Assembly: GCF_005116655.2 (NCBI RefSeq)
Contig: NZ_CP050698.1
Span: 372,001-436,000, forward strand
Direction: 5' to 3'
DNA length: 64,000 nt
From: Desulfosediminicola flagellatus
GTDB taxonomy: Bacteria > Desulfobacterota > Desulfobulbia > Desulfobulbales > Desulfocapsaceae
Below the pieces are notes generated by a model. The model did no database searches. It worked only from the letters and a program-made list of their open reading frames with translations, and was not told the DNA's origin. The translations under genes and the position numbers were made by a program. Positions 44,884 through 54,208 of the stretch are shown in pieces. Position 1 is the stretch's first letter, and the number at the start of each line of letters is the position of its first letter.

Positions 44884-45534
44884 TTACTGTTCAACCCGCA
44901 TAGCCTCGACCGGTTGCATCCTGGCTGCCAGAAGCGCAGGATAGAGCACACCCAACAGGCTCAATACCGTACCTGTTACCATGGCGATTCCCCCTGAGAC
45001 AGCAATATGTGTAAATGGGTAATACGAAAAGAGAACAAAGCCGAAACGCAGTGTTGCAGTCAGAGTGGCTGCTAGAACTCCGAGTGCTACTCCGAAAATA
45101 GAACCTGCAAGTCCTTGTATTGCAGCTTCAAACACAAATAATCGTACGATATAACGATCCAAAGCTCCAAGACATTTTAGTGTGCCGATTTCTCTGAATC
45201 GTTCAGTCACCGACATGAGCTGTGCGTTTACAATTCCGACAACGCATACCAATAACGATAAAAAGATAATCCATCGTTGTTTCGGAGAAGCTCCAAGGTC
45301 GGTGGCTCCAGGTTCAATATCAAATCCTGCGTGTAATAATTTTTGTATGAGTTGTGCATCGCCTGAAGAAAGCAACGATTGAGCAAGATCATTGCCCACA
45401 AGAATGTAGCAGAGAAAGGCCACGGCGAGTACCAGGCTCATGGTGGTGATGAGCGAGCGGAAAAATCGAACACGTATGGACTGAAAAGCCATTTGCAGAG
45501 ACTTCCGCATCGGCAAAGCAACGAGACGCTTCAT
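44884..45534 (-). CDS. Short FtsX/MacB-like permease
   Basis: A 216-residue permease with the four-helix FtsX layout: TM1 (about 28-48), a very short periplasmic loop (about 49-85), then TM2-TM4 with the cytosolic coupling segment VTERFREIGTLKCLGALDRYIV and a final YPALLAARMQPVEAMR tail. Most MacB/LolC-type permeases have a ~200-residue periplasmic domain here; this one is nearly without. It is the first gene of the island, followed by the ATPase, and is the expected partner of the M28/FtsX fusion, which would supply the extracytoplasmic part. Confidence 0.85.
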   Translation of the reverse strand: MKRLVALPMRKSLQMAFQSIRVRFFRSLITTMSLVLAVAFLCYILVGNDLAQSLLSSGDAQLIQKLLHAGFDIEPGATDLGASPKQRWIIFLSLLVCVVGIVNAQLMSVTERFREIGTLKCLGALDRYIVRLFVFEAAIQGLAGSIFGVALGVLAATLTATLRFGFVLFSYYPFTHIAVSGGIAMVTGTVLSLLGVLYPALLAARMQPVEAMRVEQ

Positions 45535-45719
45535 ATACTCTCACCCCAGAACGGTTATTGTTTAACGTAAGCTTGGCCTTGCACACTTTCCCTCATTGTA
45601 ACGATTCCATTGGAAAAGGTGAATATAATAAAAATATAAGCTAAAACTTAAGCTTAGCATTCCTGATTGTCAATGGCAACCAACCACAGTGTGGTAGTTT
45701 TGTTCAGGCCGGTAAGGCG

Positions 45720-46505
45720 CTACAATAAATCTTGAAATAGCTTTGGCGATATTTCAGGGTGATGTGTTAGTTGTTCCATTAAAAGATCGAGTAGAACAAA
45801 GGCGTTATTGTTCATACGCTGATGATGAATCATGATACCACATCGTCCTGAAGCGAGTGCATTTTCAAGCTCGTCCAGAAGGTCGGTCAGGCTTACATCA
45901 GGGTCGGATTCACGGCGGGTGTGCAGGTCAACATTAACCTGAAAATCCGGAAGTATGTCTGAATAGTCCGGACGTGCACCTTTACTTCGGGAGATTCCAG
46001 CAAAGTTGAGTTCTTTCAGTGCATTGACAGTATCGGTATTACAGCGGTTCCAGGGTGGTGTGAAAAATGGCTGCAATGACTCTCCCATAAGCGATGAAAG
46101 CCTGTCTCTACCCATTTTTAAATGATGATGAATTGTGTGGTAATCACGTGCGGGTCCAAATTCCTGTTTCTTACCTTGCATCTCAAAATTTTTATGCAAT
46201 CTCCCATGCTGATGCCAGCACCATAATTCGTCAGTCTGTTCTGTGATTTTTAATAGATCCGTGTATCTCGCTTTTGTGAGCCAGGCAGGAACAACGGCAA
46301 GGCAAAGTGGAAGACGATGCTTTTGAAAAAGGGAGACGAGTTGAGTGAAGAGCTTTGAGGGGACACCTATGTCATCCGCTCTGAAAAATAGTTCAACAGG
46401 CTTAGAGGGGGGAGCAAGGCTGCAACCTTTATCTATTCTCATTGCCAGCAGCTTTTGGAGATCAGAAAAGGATTTTGAGTAGAGTGGATATGGGTGGTAT
46501 TGCAT
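45720..46505 (-). CDS. Polysaccharide-deacetylase-like protein
   Basis: A 261-residue NodB-like fold: the first strand FFRADDIGVPS holds the Asp pair of the family, WHQHGRLHKN is the H..H metal motif, and FTPPWNRCNTDTV the substrate-loop arginine-type motif. By family it removes N-acetyl groups from an aminosugar polymer or intermediate. No signal peptide is seen, so a cytoplasmic substrate such as a lipid-linked or nucleotide sugar is likely. It is the last gene of the glycan operon, 8 nt after a glycosyltransferase. Confidence 0.78.
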   Translation of the reverse strand: MQYHPYPLYSKSFSDLQKLLAMRIDKGCSLAPPSKPVELFFRADDIGVPSKLFTQLVSLFQKHRLPLCLAVVPAWLTKARYTDLLKITEQTDELWCWHQHGRLHKNFEMQGKKQEFGPARDYHTIHHHLKMGRDRLSSLMGESLQPFFTPPWNRCNTDTVNALKELNFAGISRSKGARPDYSDILPDFQVNVDLHTRRESDPDVSLTDLLDELENALASGRCGIMIHHQRMNNNAFVLLDLLMEQLTHHPEISPKLFQDLL

Positions 46506-46513
46506 ACTGTGCT

Positions 46514-47674
46514 CTAGTTGGAATTATGCCAGGCTTCTATCTGTATCCTGCTCTGAGTGGCACCCGAAATATTAACCGCTACGGATAGTCGCGGCATGTC
46601 CGAGAATGCAATGATTTCTGCTGCCAGTTTTGTAGGTATCAGGTCATCAAATGTAAGAATTCTTATATTTGCTTTCTTTTGCAATTTCGAGGCCCTGAAA
46701 GCCTGTTCTCTATTTTGAGCAAAAGGGTAAACAAGTGATGGTACGCCTGCCTGAACAATATTCATGCAGGTATTATAGCCTGCCATGGAAATAGAAAGAT
46801 CTGCAGCCTGAAGCCACTCTGAAAAATTATTAGCAAAACGATTGAGAGTAACGCGTGAAGGCAGGATTTCTTGCAGGTGAAGGAACTCGTCATCTGGAAA
46901 ATACGGACCTGTAAAAAGCTGCATGTGCAGATCTGTACGTTCAGAGAGTAGTCTGAAAGCATCAATTGATGCCCGTAATAGTTCTGTGCCAACATTACCG
47001 CCCCCAATACTGACAACAACGAGTTTATCTTCATATTCAAGATTGAGGGTTTGCCGGAGAGAATCTCGTGAATCGCTAGTGACCAGCGGGGTGACAAAGC
47101 CGGTATACGCTAAGGGGATTGCGATATCATCGTACCGATGAAACGTCTCATCTAATGTGATGATATTCTCATCAGAGTGGATAAGCAGACCGTCAAAGAG
47201 CGAATTAAGGATTGTGATTACCCTGTTCTCAAATTTGTCACGATCGTTGGGGCGCTCTACAAGAATGTCGCGCAAACTAACATAGCATTTGCAATGCGGC
47301 AGCGTGTGATTGCGTATAGCTTTAAGTACAGGATCTAGTTCAAATCGGAACGCTTTACGCCCAAAAGGGTAGAGTTCAACAACAAACGCATCCGGGCGCT
47401 GCTCACGAAAAAAATCCATAAGCATTGCAGTTCTTCTCTCTTTGACATCTTCAAGAGTTGCGCCAGCATCACATGGAGCAAGGTTAAGAAAATTGCTGTC
47501 CATCTGCAGGCCTGGAAGCTTGTATGTTTGAATAGGTTCAGGTGCAGGATCAACCTCAGGGCCACCGACAATGAGAGATACTTCATGGTTCTCAGCGAGT
47601 GCTTTGCAAATTTCTACGCTGCGGTGGTAATGACCGATCCCGAGAACGTGTTGGCAGTAATAGGCAATTTTCAT
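46514..47674 (-). CDS. COG4671-like glycosyltransferase (MurG-type fold)
   Basis: A 386-residue GT-B protein. The N-terminus IAYYCQHVLGIGHYHRSVEICKAL is the GxGHxxR donor/acceptor loop of the MurG-like group, and a C-terminal SMAGYNTCMNIVQAGVPSLVYPF segment is the UDP-sugar binding motif. The acceptor is unknown. Another protein of the same type is encoded at 49646-50848 in the same operon, so two related sugars may be added in sequence. The gene follows the histidine phosphatase by 4 nt. Confidence 0.82.
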   Translation of the reverse strand: MKIAYYCQHVLGIGHYHRSVEICKALAENHEVSLIVGGPEVDPAPEPIQTYKLPGLQMDSNFLNLAPCDAGATLEDVKERRTAMLMDFFREQRPDAFVVELYPFGRKAFRFELDPVLKAIRNHTLPHCKCYVSLRDILVERPNDRDKFENRVITILNSLFDGLLIHSDENIITLDETFHRYDDIAIPLAYTGFVTPLVTSDSRDSLRQTLNLEYEDKLVVVSIGGGNVGTELLRASIDAFRLLSERTDLHMQLFTGPYFPDDEFLHLQEILPSRVTLNRFANNFSEWLQAADLSISMAGYNTCMNIVQAGVPSLVYPFAQNREQAFRASKLQKKANIRILTFDDLIPTKLAAEIIAFSDMPRLSVAVNISGATQSRIQIEAWHNSN

Positions 47675-47678
47675 ATGA

Positions 47679-48305
47679 TCAGAGATCTACAGAAATGTTG
47701 AGTTGTCCAAGGTGGTAGGTGTGATGTTGAAAAGTAATCTCATGCATGCAGTGTTTTTCAATAAGCTGTGGCTCATCATCCATGAAATTTCTACCGGCTA
47801 TTGTGTAAAGCACGCATTTAATGACACCGAGATGACATGCAACCAGTACGTTTTGTTCAGGGTAATGTCGCCGACTATCGTGCAATGCCTCAAAAACTCG
47901 CTTTTGAGTGTCTCTTCTGCTTTCTCCACCTGGGGGGCAGAAATCCCAGCCCTTGTTGACCTGATTGGCGAGTTCATCACCAAAGTGCTCTCTTACCTCA
48001 CTCACTTTCAAACCTTCCCATTGGCCCCAGTTTTGCTCGCGCAGTCGAGGATCTTCGGAAATAGGGAGGTTCAGGTGACTGTTAATTATCGATACTGTTT
48101 CTTTTACCCGGCCAAGGTCACTTGAGAGTATGCGTTGCCAGTTGCCTTCGCCCAGGAGGCCAGCCCATTTTTCAAGGCTTTCCCTGCCTTTTAGTGTGAG
48201 AGGCGAATCACCATGTCCCTGAACTCTTTTCTCACTATTCCAGACTGTTTCTCCGTGCCGGAGAAGTCCATAAGAGTATTTTGGGCTGGTGATTGAGGTG
48301 GTCAT
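47679..48305 (-). CDS. Histidine phosphatase (phosphoglycerate-mutase-like)
   Basis: 208 residues from the ATG at 48305, 2 nt after the upstream stop. The catalytic RHG motif (YGLLRHGETVWN) and the second His region (NVLVACHLGVIKCVLYTIAG) are intact, with the family's LREQNWGQWEG segment. Such enzymes dephosphorylate sugars, nucleotides or small phosphates. Within this glycan operon a sugar-phosphate phosphatase is the likely role; the substrate cannot be read from sequence. Confidence 0.85.
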   Translation of the reverse strand: MTTSITSPKYSYGLLRHGETVWNSEKRVQGHGDSPLTLKGRESLEKWAGLLGEGNWQRILSSDLGRVKETVSIINSHLNLPISEDPRLREQNWGQWEGLKVSEVREHFGDELANQVNKGWDFCPPGGESRRDTQKRVFEALHDSRRHYPEQNVLVACHLGVIKCVLYTIAGRNFMDDEPQLIEKHCMHEITFQHHTYHLGQLNISVDL

Positions 48306-48307
48306 GG

Positions 48308-49585
48308 TTAATTTTCTAAGCGATTTATATGTGTTTCGGAATCGAAGACATCGGCTAGTCGTAATAACCATTTTCGATTGTCAAACTGTTCGGATACCCA
48401 GGATTTACCATTGGCAATAATCTCTTTTCTAAAGTCATTATCCTGGAGTATTTTTATGATTCCTTTGGCTAACTCTTCAGGGTTAGACGGGGGAACAGTT
48501 AATCCTGTTTTGCCATGTTGTAATATTTCGGGAATTGCTGATACAGTTGTCGAGATGGCAGGAACACCCATGGCAAGGCTTTCAACGAGTACATTCGGGA
48601 TGCCATCGCGATCCCCATTTTTAGCAATCTCACAGCCTAAGACAAAAAGATCACTTTCCTTAAACTGGTTGAGCACTTCTTTGTGTGTCCGGGTTCCAAG
48701 CAGTGTGCATTCATCTTCAAGATCAAGTGACCTGATAAGCTTGAGAATATCTTCCCGATCATCACCGTCTCCAATCAACACATGTTTAATAGCAATGCCT
48801 TGTTGTTTAATGATTGAAAGAGCTTTGTATACGGTGGGGAGACCTTTCTTTTCGGTCATTCGGGCAACAGTAAACAGTTTATATGGTTGACTCGGAGTTG
48901 GTTTCTCTTCAGGATGGTTAAATAGCGCGAGATCGATACCATGATAGATACAGTGTATCGGAGTTGGTGATTCCTGCGCAATTTGTCGGAGGTATTCAAC
49001 GTTGTGTCTGGTGCAGGTAACCACAAAATTGGCTGCATCTATTTTTTCTTTCAATTGGGCTGGGTTGGATGTGTAAATGTCCTTTGCGTGAGCAGTAAAA
49101 CTATAAGGAAGCCCTGATAAAATGGAGCTAAACATCGTAACAGAAGTCGGTGAATGTGCGAAATGTCCATGCAGATGAGTGATGTCGGGCTCTTTTAAAA
49201 GTACCCGATTGGTCATGTATCCAGCTTGGAGGAGGTGCTTGAGTGTAGCAATTTTTCCGGTGCGCTTATATCTCTCTCCTGCAAGAGTAAGTGCTTTTAA
49301 ATAGTTTACCGGTCTTTTTACAGCCAGGAAAATATTTGGAACAAGAAGCCTTGGTAGGTCAAGCAGCAGCTCTGTAGGAAGATAATCAACTTTTGCTGCA
49401 ATCTTCTTAACAGAGTCATGCGAAAAGCTTTCCCGGGGATGGCGCATTGATATCAGGCGTATTGAAAATCCATGCTGTTCAAGCAGCAGAATCTCGTTTG
49501 ATATAAATGTTTCAGAAATTCGGGGATAGCCTTTAAGAATATATGCAATTGTTGGTTGCAGTGTGCGGTGTTGTAAGTCGGGCAT
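48308..49585 (-). CDS. GT4 family glycosyltransferase
   Basis: A 425-residue GT-B glycosyltransferase: an N-terminal acceptor domain (GYPRISETFISNEILLLEQHG), HLHGHFAHSPTSV, and a C-terminal Glycos_transf_1 domain with FTVARMTEKKGLPTVYKAL (in part) and the nucleotide-sugar motif IPNVLVESLAMGVPAISTTVSAIPE. The ATG at 49585 is chosen; a TTG at 49621 would add 12 residues and neither has a strong ribosome site. It adds a hexose-type sugar to a lipid- or protein-linked acceptor that is not identified. Confidence 0.87.
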   Translation of the reverse strand: MPDLQHRTLQPTIAYILKGYPRISETFISNEILLLEQHGFSIRLISMRHPRESFSHDSVKKIAAKVDYLPTELLLDLPRLLVPNIFLAVKRPVNYLKALTLAGERYKRTGKIATLKHLLQAGYMTNRVLLKEPDITHLHGHFAHSPTSVTMFSSILSGLPYSFTAHAKDIYTSNPAQLKEKIDAANFVVTCTRHNVEYLRQIAQESPTPIHCIYHGIDLALFNHPEEKPTPSQPYKLFTVARMTEKKGLPTVYKALSIIKQQGIAIKHVLIGDGDDREDILKLIRSLDLEDECTLLGTRTHKEVLNQFKESDLFVLGCEIAKNGDRDGIPNVLVESLAMGVPAISTTVSAIPEILQHGKTGLTVPPSNPEELAKGIIKILQDNDFRKEIIANGKSWVSEQFDNRKWLLRLADVFDSETHINRLEN

Positions 49586-49645
49586 TGAATTATATGGGTT
49601 GTAAAGAGGGAGTGATTGCAAATATCGTAATGGTATATCTGGCTA

Positions 49646-50848
49646 TTATAAAGATGTATTCTTTTTGAGTTGTTCAAGCTCAGCGCGCATTGTATCGAGG
49701 CCCGAAAGTGTGAAGTTACACATTGCGTTAATGTAGCGTTTTCGGTCACGCACAATGGAAAAAATCTTCTCTCGCAGGAGCTGAGAGGTAACTTCGGTCC
49801 ATGGGATAAAGTCAAGCAGCCCGCGTTCCTTGAGGCATGTTGCCCGGATGAGCTGCTCACGGCGTGGAGTTTCGCGTGGAATGATAAGGGCCGGAGTTTT
49901 CTGAGTTAGTATTTCGCAGATCGTGTTGTAGCCACCCATTGAAATAACCAGATCTGCGGCGTTCATCAGATCCTCGAGTTTAGGGTGAAACGGCATGGTT
50001 TTAATTCCATGCCGTTTAGCACGCTGCTGTATTTCCTGGCGCTGAGCCTTTGGCATAAAAGGCCCTGTTATCATAACCGTTTTGAGTGGCAGGGAGGTTG
50101 GGTAGTAATCGTGCATCGCGAGATAGTGATCAAGCACTTCACAGCCATCACCACCACCACCGGTGGTTACAAGGATAAAAATATCATCTTCCAGTATTCT
50201 ATACTGTTTTCGTATTCGATTTCTAGTGCTATCTGTGAGTTGTTTTCTGGGGATATACCCTGTAAACGTAACTTTGTCAGAAATGGTTTCGGGGATATTG
50301 TACTGCTCAATCGGATCATAAACATCCTGATTTCCGTAGACCCAGATCTGGTCATACAGTGTTTCAAGAGAGTGGTAAACACCCTTGTCCTGCCAATCTC
50401 GAACTATAACCTGAGATTCGTCCAATATATCACGCAGTCCAAGTATTGAAGTAGTGTTTGGACTTTCTTGTTTTAACCATTCAAGCGTTGGAAGAACTTC
50501 ACGTTTTAAACCATGGGGTTCTTTATCAACAATAAACAGATCCGGCTTAAAGGTTTGTGCGGTAGCCAGAATGATATTTGTGCGAATGCTGAGTGCGTGT
50601 TCCTGCTCTATCCGAATTGAGAGGGATTGGTAATCGTCGTTGGTTTTCTTTATCATCCCGGGTATACGGACAAAATCGACCTGCTCAGGAAAAGGGAACC
50701 TGCCGACAATGGGGGAGCCTGTGAGAATAAGAACATTGGTATTTTCATCTCGCAGGTGATTTGCGATAGCCATAGAGCGGCGAATGTGCCCAAGACCGTA
50801 GGTGTCATGGGAGTACATGAGGATATTATATGTTGATGAGCCACTCAT
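49646..50848 (-). CDS. COG4671-like glycosyltransferase (MurG-type fold)
   Basis: A 400-residue GT-B protein. MYSHDTYGLGHIRRSMAIANHL is the N-terminal GLGH loop; VTTGGGGDGCEVLDHYL opens the second domain; SMGGYNTICEILTQKTPALIIPRETPRREQL (in part) is the donor-binding motif. First gene of the five-gene glycan operon, in which the genes are separated by 2-60 nt. Same family as the protein at 46514-47674. The sugar and acceptor are unknown. Confidence 0.85.
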   Translation of the reverse strand: MSGSSTYNILMYSHDTYGLGHIRRSMAIANHLRDENTNVLILTGSPIVGRFPFPEQVDFVRIPGMIKKTNDDYQSLSIRIEQEHALSIRTNIILATAQTFKPDLFIVDKEPHGLKREVLPTLEWLKQESPNTTSILGLRDILDESQVIVRDWQDKGVYHSLETLYDQIWVYGNQDVYDPIEQYNIPETISDKVTFTGYIPRKQLTDSTRNRIRKQYRILEDDIFILVTTGGGGDGCEVLDHYLAMHDYYPTSLPLKTVMITGPFMPKAQRQEIQQRAKRHGIKTMPFHPKLEDLMNAADLVISMGGYNTICEILTQKTPALIIPRETPRREQLIRATCLKERGLLDFIPWTEVTSQLLREKIFSIVRDRKRYINAMCNFTLSGLDTMRAELEQLKKNTSL

Positions 50849-51020
50849 AGGAAACTAACCGGAATTAATTGAATAACATTTACTGCAATTAAGCAGAATT
50901 AAAGGAAGATATTTGTTGCAGTCGACTTTTATTCCACCAGCAGGATCTTGTCAAGCAGGGGAGGGTGACCGCGTGTATATATATGAGAAACCGTATGAAA
51001 AAGTATTCCCGGCTTGTTGC

Positions 51021-51056
51021 AAAAAAAAAGCCCCTTGCCCAAATGGGCGAGGGGCT
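51021..51056 (-). terminator. Rho-independent terminator
   Basis: A 12-bp stem (51029-51040 with 51045-51056, one G-T pair) followed on the minus strand by a run of about nine U. It ends the transcript of the exported-protein gene at 51083-51616. Confidence 0.92.
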
Positions 51057-51082
51057 GTTAGTAATCGTCAGTTGCAATGATT

Positions 51083-51616
51083 CTAAAAACTCATGGTGAG
51101 TTTGTTACTAATCATAATAATACTTTCTACATCACTATAGCTATTCCTCTCACTGAAGATATCTCCGGTTTCCATGTATCCAAAATGAATCTGATAGCTG
51201 AGGTTATCGAGAAAGTGATAGACAACACCAAGGTTTGCTTCCCAGCTGGAACTATTGCTGGATGTGCCGGGATCCCAGGACTTACCGGTTACACCAAGAA
51301 CGCCTTGAACAGCAAGTTGAGGTAATGCATTGTATTCAGCGGCAATTGCAAAGCCCTGTGGGGATTGAGATTGGCCTATATCAGTAAGCGGTACTGACAA
51401 TTGTGGCTGCTCATTGAGTATATCTGCTTTTGTACTTGTGATGAGTAATGGTTCGTAATTTTGCATACTATTATTCCCATTACTGCTATCACCAAGTAAC
51501 GCACCCAGATTGTATGTGGTCACTTTGTAAACGCTATGCGTTTCAAGATCCGCAGCCAGTAATGGCGCGGTCTGAAATGTGAAAATGCATGTTATGAGAA
51601 GGAGTAATCTGTTCAT
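51083..51616 (-). CDS. Small exported protein, probably outer-membrane associated
   Basis: A 177-residue protein with a signal peptide (LLLLITCIFTFQTAPLLAA core). The mature part ends with alternating polar/hydrophobic segments (WEANLGVVYHFLDNLSYQIHFGYM, in part) and a terminal LTMSF, i.e. a C-terminal Phe as in outer-membrane barrels. The rest has low-complexity Asn/Ser (DSSNGNNSMQN). It may be a small beta-barrel or a domain of one; no family recognised. It is a single gene with its own strong terminator. Confidence 0.6.
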   Translation of the reverse strand: MNRLLLLITCIFTFQTAPLLAADLETHSVYKVTTYNLGALLGDSSNGNNSMQNYEPLLITSTKADILNEQPQLSVPLTDIGQSQSPQGFAIAAEYNALPQLAVQGVLGVTGKSWDPGTSSNSSSWEANLGVVYHFLDNLSYQIHFGYMETGDIFSERNSYSDVESIIMISNKLTMSF

Positions 51617-51894
51617 TGTCTTGTGTGTCGGTTAGTCCTGCTGCTTGATACAGACTTTTGGACCTGGAAAGAATTTTGGTACAAAAAATTATACTTAAGT
51701 TCAATATTGGACTCTCCACGAGCAAATGTCAAGACCATTTTTAGTAAAAAGTTAAAAGAATTTGGCAAAACCGGTGCGCAATTCGTGTGAATTCTGAATA
51801 TTAACGAAAGCCTGATCAATTGTGCAAGACTGCTACTCTGTCTTGCAGCACTATAGAAAGTGAGCTATAGGTACTATCCAGTTAGTTAGTTTCC

Positions 51895-51990
51895 ATTCGA
51901 AAACGGTGCTTTCCATTTAACTCTTCGTTGCTTTTTAAATTTTATCCTCGCAATATCATATATATGATTGTGGTGAAATTTATGGTGCGC
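51895..51990. mobile_element. Degenerate MITE-like copy without clear ends
   Basis: The stretch around 51905-51980 (CTTTCCATTTAACTCTTCG, then TCCTCGCAATATCATATAT) aligns by eye with the interior of the copy at 52029-52175 in inverse orientation and with copy 3. The terminal inverted repeats are missing or decayed, so the limits are approximate. Confidence 0.45.
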
Positions 51991-52028
51991 GTCGATTAGG
52001 ATGAAAATCCTTCGCTTCGGGATGGATA

Positions 52029-52175
52029 CTAGGAGCTTGTCCGAGAATAGCAATTTTCGCTCAGATCAAGGCAAACTCGCAAAATTACCGGAGGCATATA
52101 ATCGATATTCCGAGGATAATTTTTCGAGTTTAACGAAGATATGGGTGGAAAGGCCATTGTCAGACAGCCTCCTAG
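52029..52175. mobile_element. MITE-like inverted-repeat element, copy 4
   Basis: 147 bp. Left end CTAGGAGCTTGTCCGAGAAT at 52029; right end, inverted, CTAGGAGGCTGTCTGACAAT closing with CTAG at 52175. Its interior matches copies 2 and 3 around the ATATCGATTATATG core. It sits 54 bp before the FG-GAP gene start and may affect its leader. Confidence 0.78.
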
Positions 52176-52229
52176 GTAGCAGAATAGCGTTTCTGATCTT
52201 ATGACAACGATGCACATACAGGAGATATT

Positions 52230-53933
52230 ATGTTGCGCAGGTTTACAGCTGTAATTGTTTTTTGCATGATGATTGCCGGTGCTTTTTCAGTAAGTGCCGA
52301 AATGAGTAGTGGCGCTTCACGAATAATGGTGCTGCCTTTTGATGGTACATCCAGTGGGAATTTCTCTTATTTGACTGACAGCATTAGAGCAATGATTTCC
52401 AGTCGACTTGGCTCAAAGGAAGGAATCGAAATTGTCGATTATAGTGTGAATGCAGAAGCGATTAATCTGCTTTTACAAGGTGGCAATCTTCCTGAGGATG
52501 AAACGTTTTTCAAAAAATTTAATACCGACTATGTTGTTACCGGTGCTCTCTATGCTTTACAGACAGGGCTCAAAATTCAAGTGTCTCTGCGTGGTAGTTC
52601 TTTAGTTGATGTTGAAGGTAAATTCAGTGCTTTGGCAGTAAATGAATCTGAAATATTGCAATCTGTTGAAGGCTTGGTGCAGGACATAACAGCAAAAGGT
52701 CTCGGAGTAAAAACGTCAGATATAGTTGCTGTTACCGGGGGAACCGACGCGAGTAAGAGTGTATCGGGGTTTTCCACTGAGCACCCTGAGAAGATCTTCA
52801 AAAAAGGTGTTTATGGTGGTTCGATAGTGGCAGAGGGTGGAGCTGCAGTACAAGCACTTGGTGTTCGACGTAGTTCCCCAATTCCTACAATGATGGTGGC
52901 TATGGCGACAGGTGATGTCGATAGTGACGGATCGCTGGAGATAATTGCTGCTTCAAGAACATCTATTGAGATCTTCCAGTTCGACGATACCCGGTTTCGA
53001 AAACTTGCAGAACATAAAATAGGTGTTCAATATAAAATTAATGCAGTGAGCATCGCAGATTTGAACAATGATGGTTTGATGGAGATCGTTATCAGTGGTA
53101 ACGAAGGTGAAAAAGCTATCTCAGCTATATATAATTATAGAAGTTCTGCCGGACTTAGTCAGATTGCAAAGGTAAACGGCTGGTATCTGAGACCAGTAAC
53201 CAAGCCAGGTGAAGGTTTGATGCTTGCTGGTCAAAAAGGCAGCAAGAGTGGTGTTGATGGATATGTTCGCGGTAGCGTAGCGAAAATGGCATTTGATTCT
53301 GATTTTAAAAATATCAGGGAAGATAAGAAGCTCGGGTTACCAAAAAACATACGATTGTTTGATTTTATATGGGCCGACCTTGCAGGCGATGGCACTGTTG
53401 AACTTGTTGCAATAGACAACCGTGAAAAATTGCTGGTTTATGACAGTAGCAATAGCCTTATTTGGGTGAGTGAAGATGATTTTGGCGGTAGCCGTAATTT
53501 TTTTGGCCCGACAAAAAGCAGTGTGAAATCTAATCGCGACCTTAGTGGGGGGACAACGGAGGCAGACTTTGATCGTGTAACCACATTTATTCCTACACGA
53601 TTGATTGCTGTTGATCTTGATGGCGATAATGCTCAGGAAATTATTATTGGCAGAAATGCACGCCAGTGGTCCAAATGGATCTCTGAAACACGGGAATATG
53701 ATGGTGGTTCTATTGCGTGCCTCAGTTGGAAGGATGATGTGATGCAGGAGATGTGGCACACTAATAAGATTAATGGCTATATCGCAGATTACAGCCTCAA
53801 TCAAGCTGGTGATAGAAACGATAGTATTCAGCTATACGTAGCCCAAATACCAGATAAAGTACTGTTCGGGTTGGTCTTTAATGAAGAAAGCAAATTGCTT
53901 CGGTATGAGTTAGGGGTCGAGGGAGTAAAATAA
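52230..53933 (+). CDS. Secreted FG-GAP/VCBS-type repeat protein with TolB-N-like head
   Basis: A 567-residue exported protein. A signal peptide (1-24) precedes a domain like those of TolB N-terminus/CsgG-type proteins (SRIMVLPFDGTSSG, then DYVVTGALYALQTGLKIQ). From about 220 there are FG-GAP-like calcium-type repeats: GDVDSDGSLEIIAAS, ADLNNDGLMEIVISG, ADLAGDGTVELVAID and VDLDGDNAQEIIIGR. Such beta-propellers sit in the periplasm or outside. A CAGGAGA site precedes the ATG. The role is not known; a sensor or surface-assembly function is possible. The gene is followed by the porin but has its own leader. Confidence 0.75.
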   Translation: MLRRFTAVIVFCMMIAGAFSVSAEMSSGASRIMVLPFDGTSSGNFSYLTDSIRAMISSRLGSKEGIEIVDYSVNAEAINLLLQGGNLPEDETFFKKFNTDYVVTGALYALQTGLKIQVSLRGSSLVDVEGKFSALAVNESEILQSVEGLVQDITAKGLGVKTSDIVAVTGGTDASKSVSGFSTEHPEKIFKKGVYGGSIVAEGGAAVQALGVRRSSPIPTMMVAMATGDVDSDGSLEIIAASRTSIEIFQFDDTRFRKLAEHKIGVQYKINAVSIADLNNDGLMEIVISGNEGEKAISAIYNYRSSAGLSQIAKVNGWYLRPVTKPGEGLMLAGQKGSKSGVDGYVRGSVAKMAFDSDFKNIREDKKLGLPKNIRLFDFIWADLAGDGTVELVAIDNREKLLVYDSSNSLIWVSEDDFGGSRNFFGPTKSSVKSNRDLSGGTTEADFDRVTTFIPTRLIAVDLDGDNAQEIIIGRNARQWSKWISETREYDGGSIACLSWKDDVMQEMWHTNKINGYIADYSLNQAGDRNDSIQLYVAQIPDKVLFGLVFNEESKLLRYELGVEGVK

Positions 53934-54046
53934 TTGAAACTGCGGGTTCATGGGATAAGCATTTTGCAAAAATGTAGCTGTATTTTTCATCTGTATACAC
54001 GATGTTGAGGTAGAAGTATAAAAAATTAAACCAAAGTAAAAAATCC

Positions 54047-54073
54047 TTGACATCGAATGGCTGTGAGTATAAA
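54047..54073 (+). promoter_or_regulatory. Likely promoter of the porin gene
   Basis: TTGACA (54047-54052) and TATAAA (54068-54073) with 15 nt between, a little short of ideal. A CCCC-GAAA-GGGG hairpin at 54167-54178 in the leader may protect the mRNA, fitting a highly expressed gene. Confidence 0.55.
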
Positions 54074-54208
54074 AGAACTGTATGAATTTTAAATGAGTAA
54101 ACACTACTCAAACGTTTTTATTGCTTCACTAGGGATTGGAGCCTTGGTAACGAAGTAATTAAAAGCCCCCGAAAGGGGAAACTTACTTAAAGTCTTAAGG
54201 AGAAAGAG

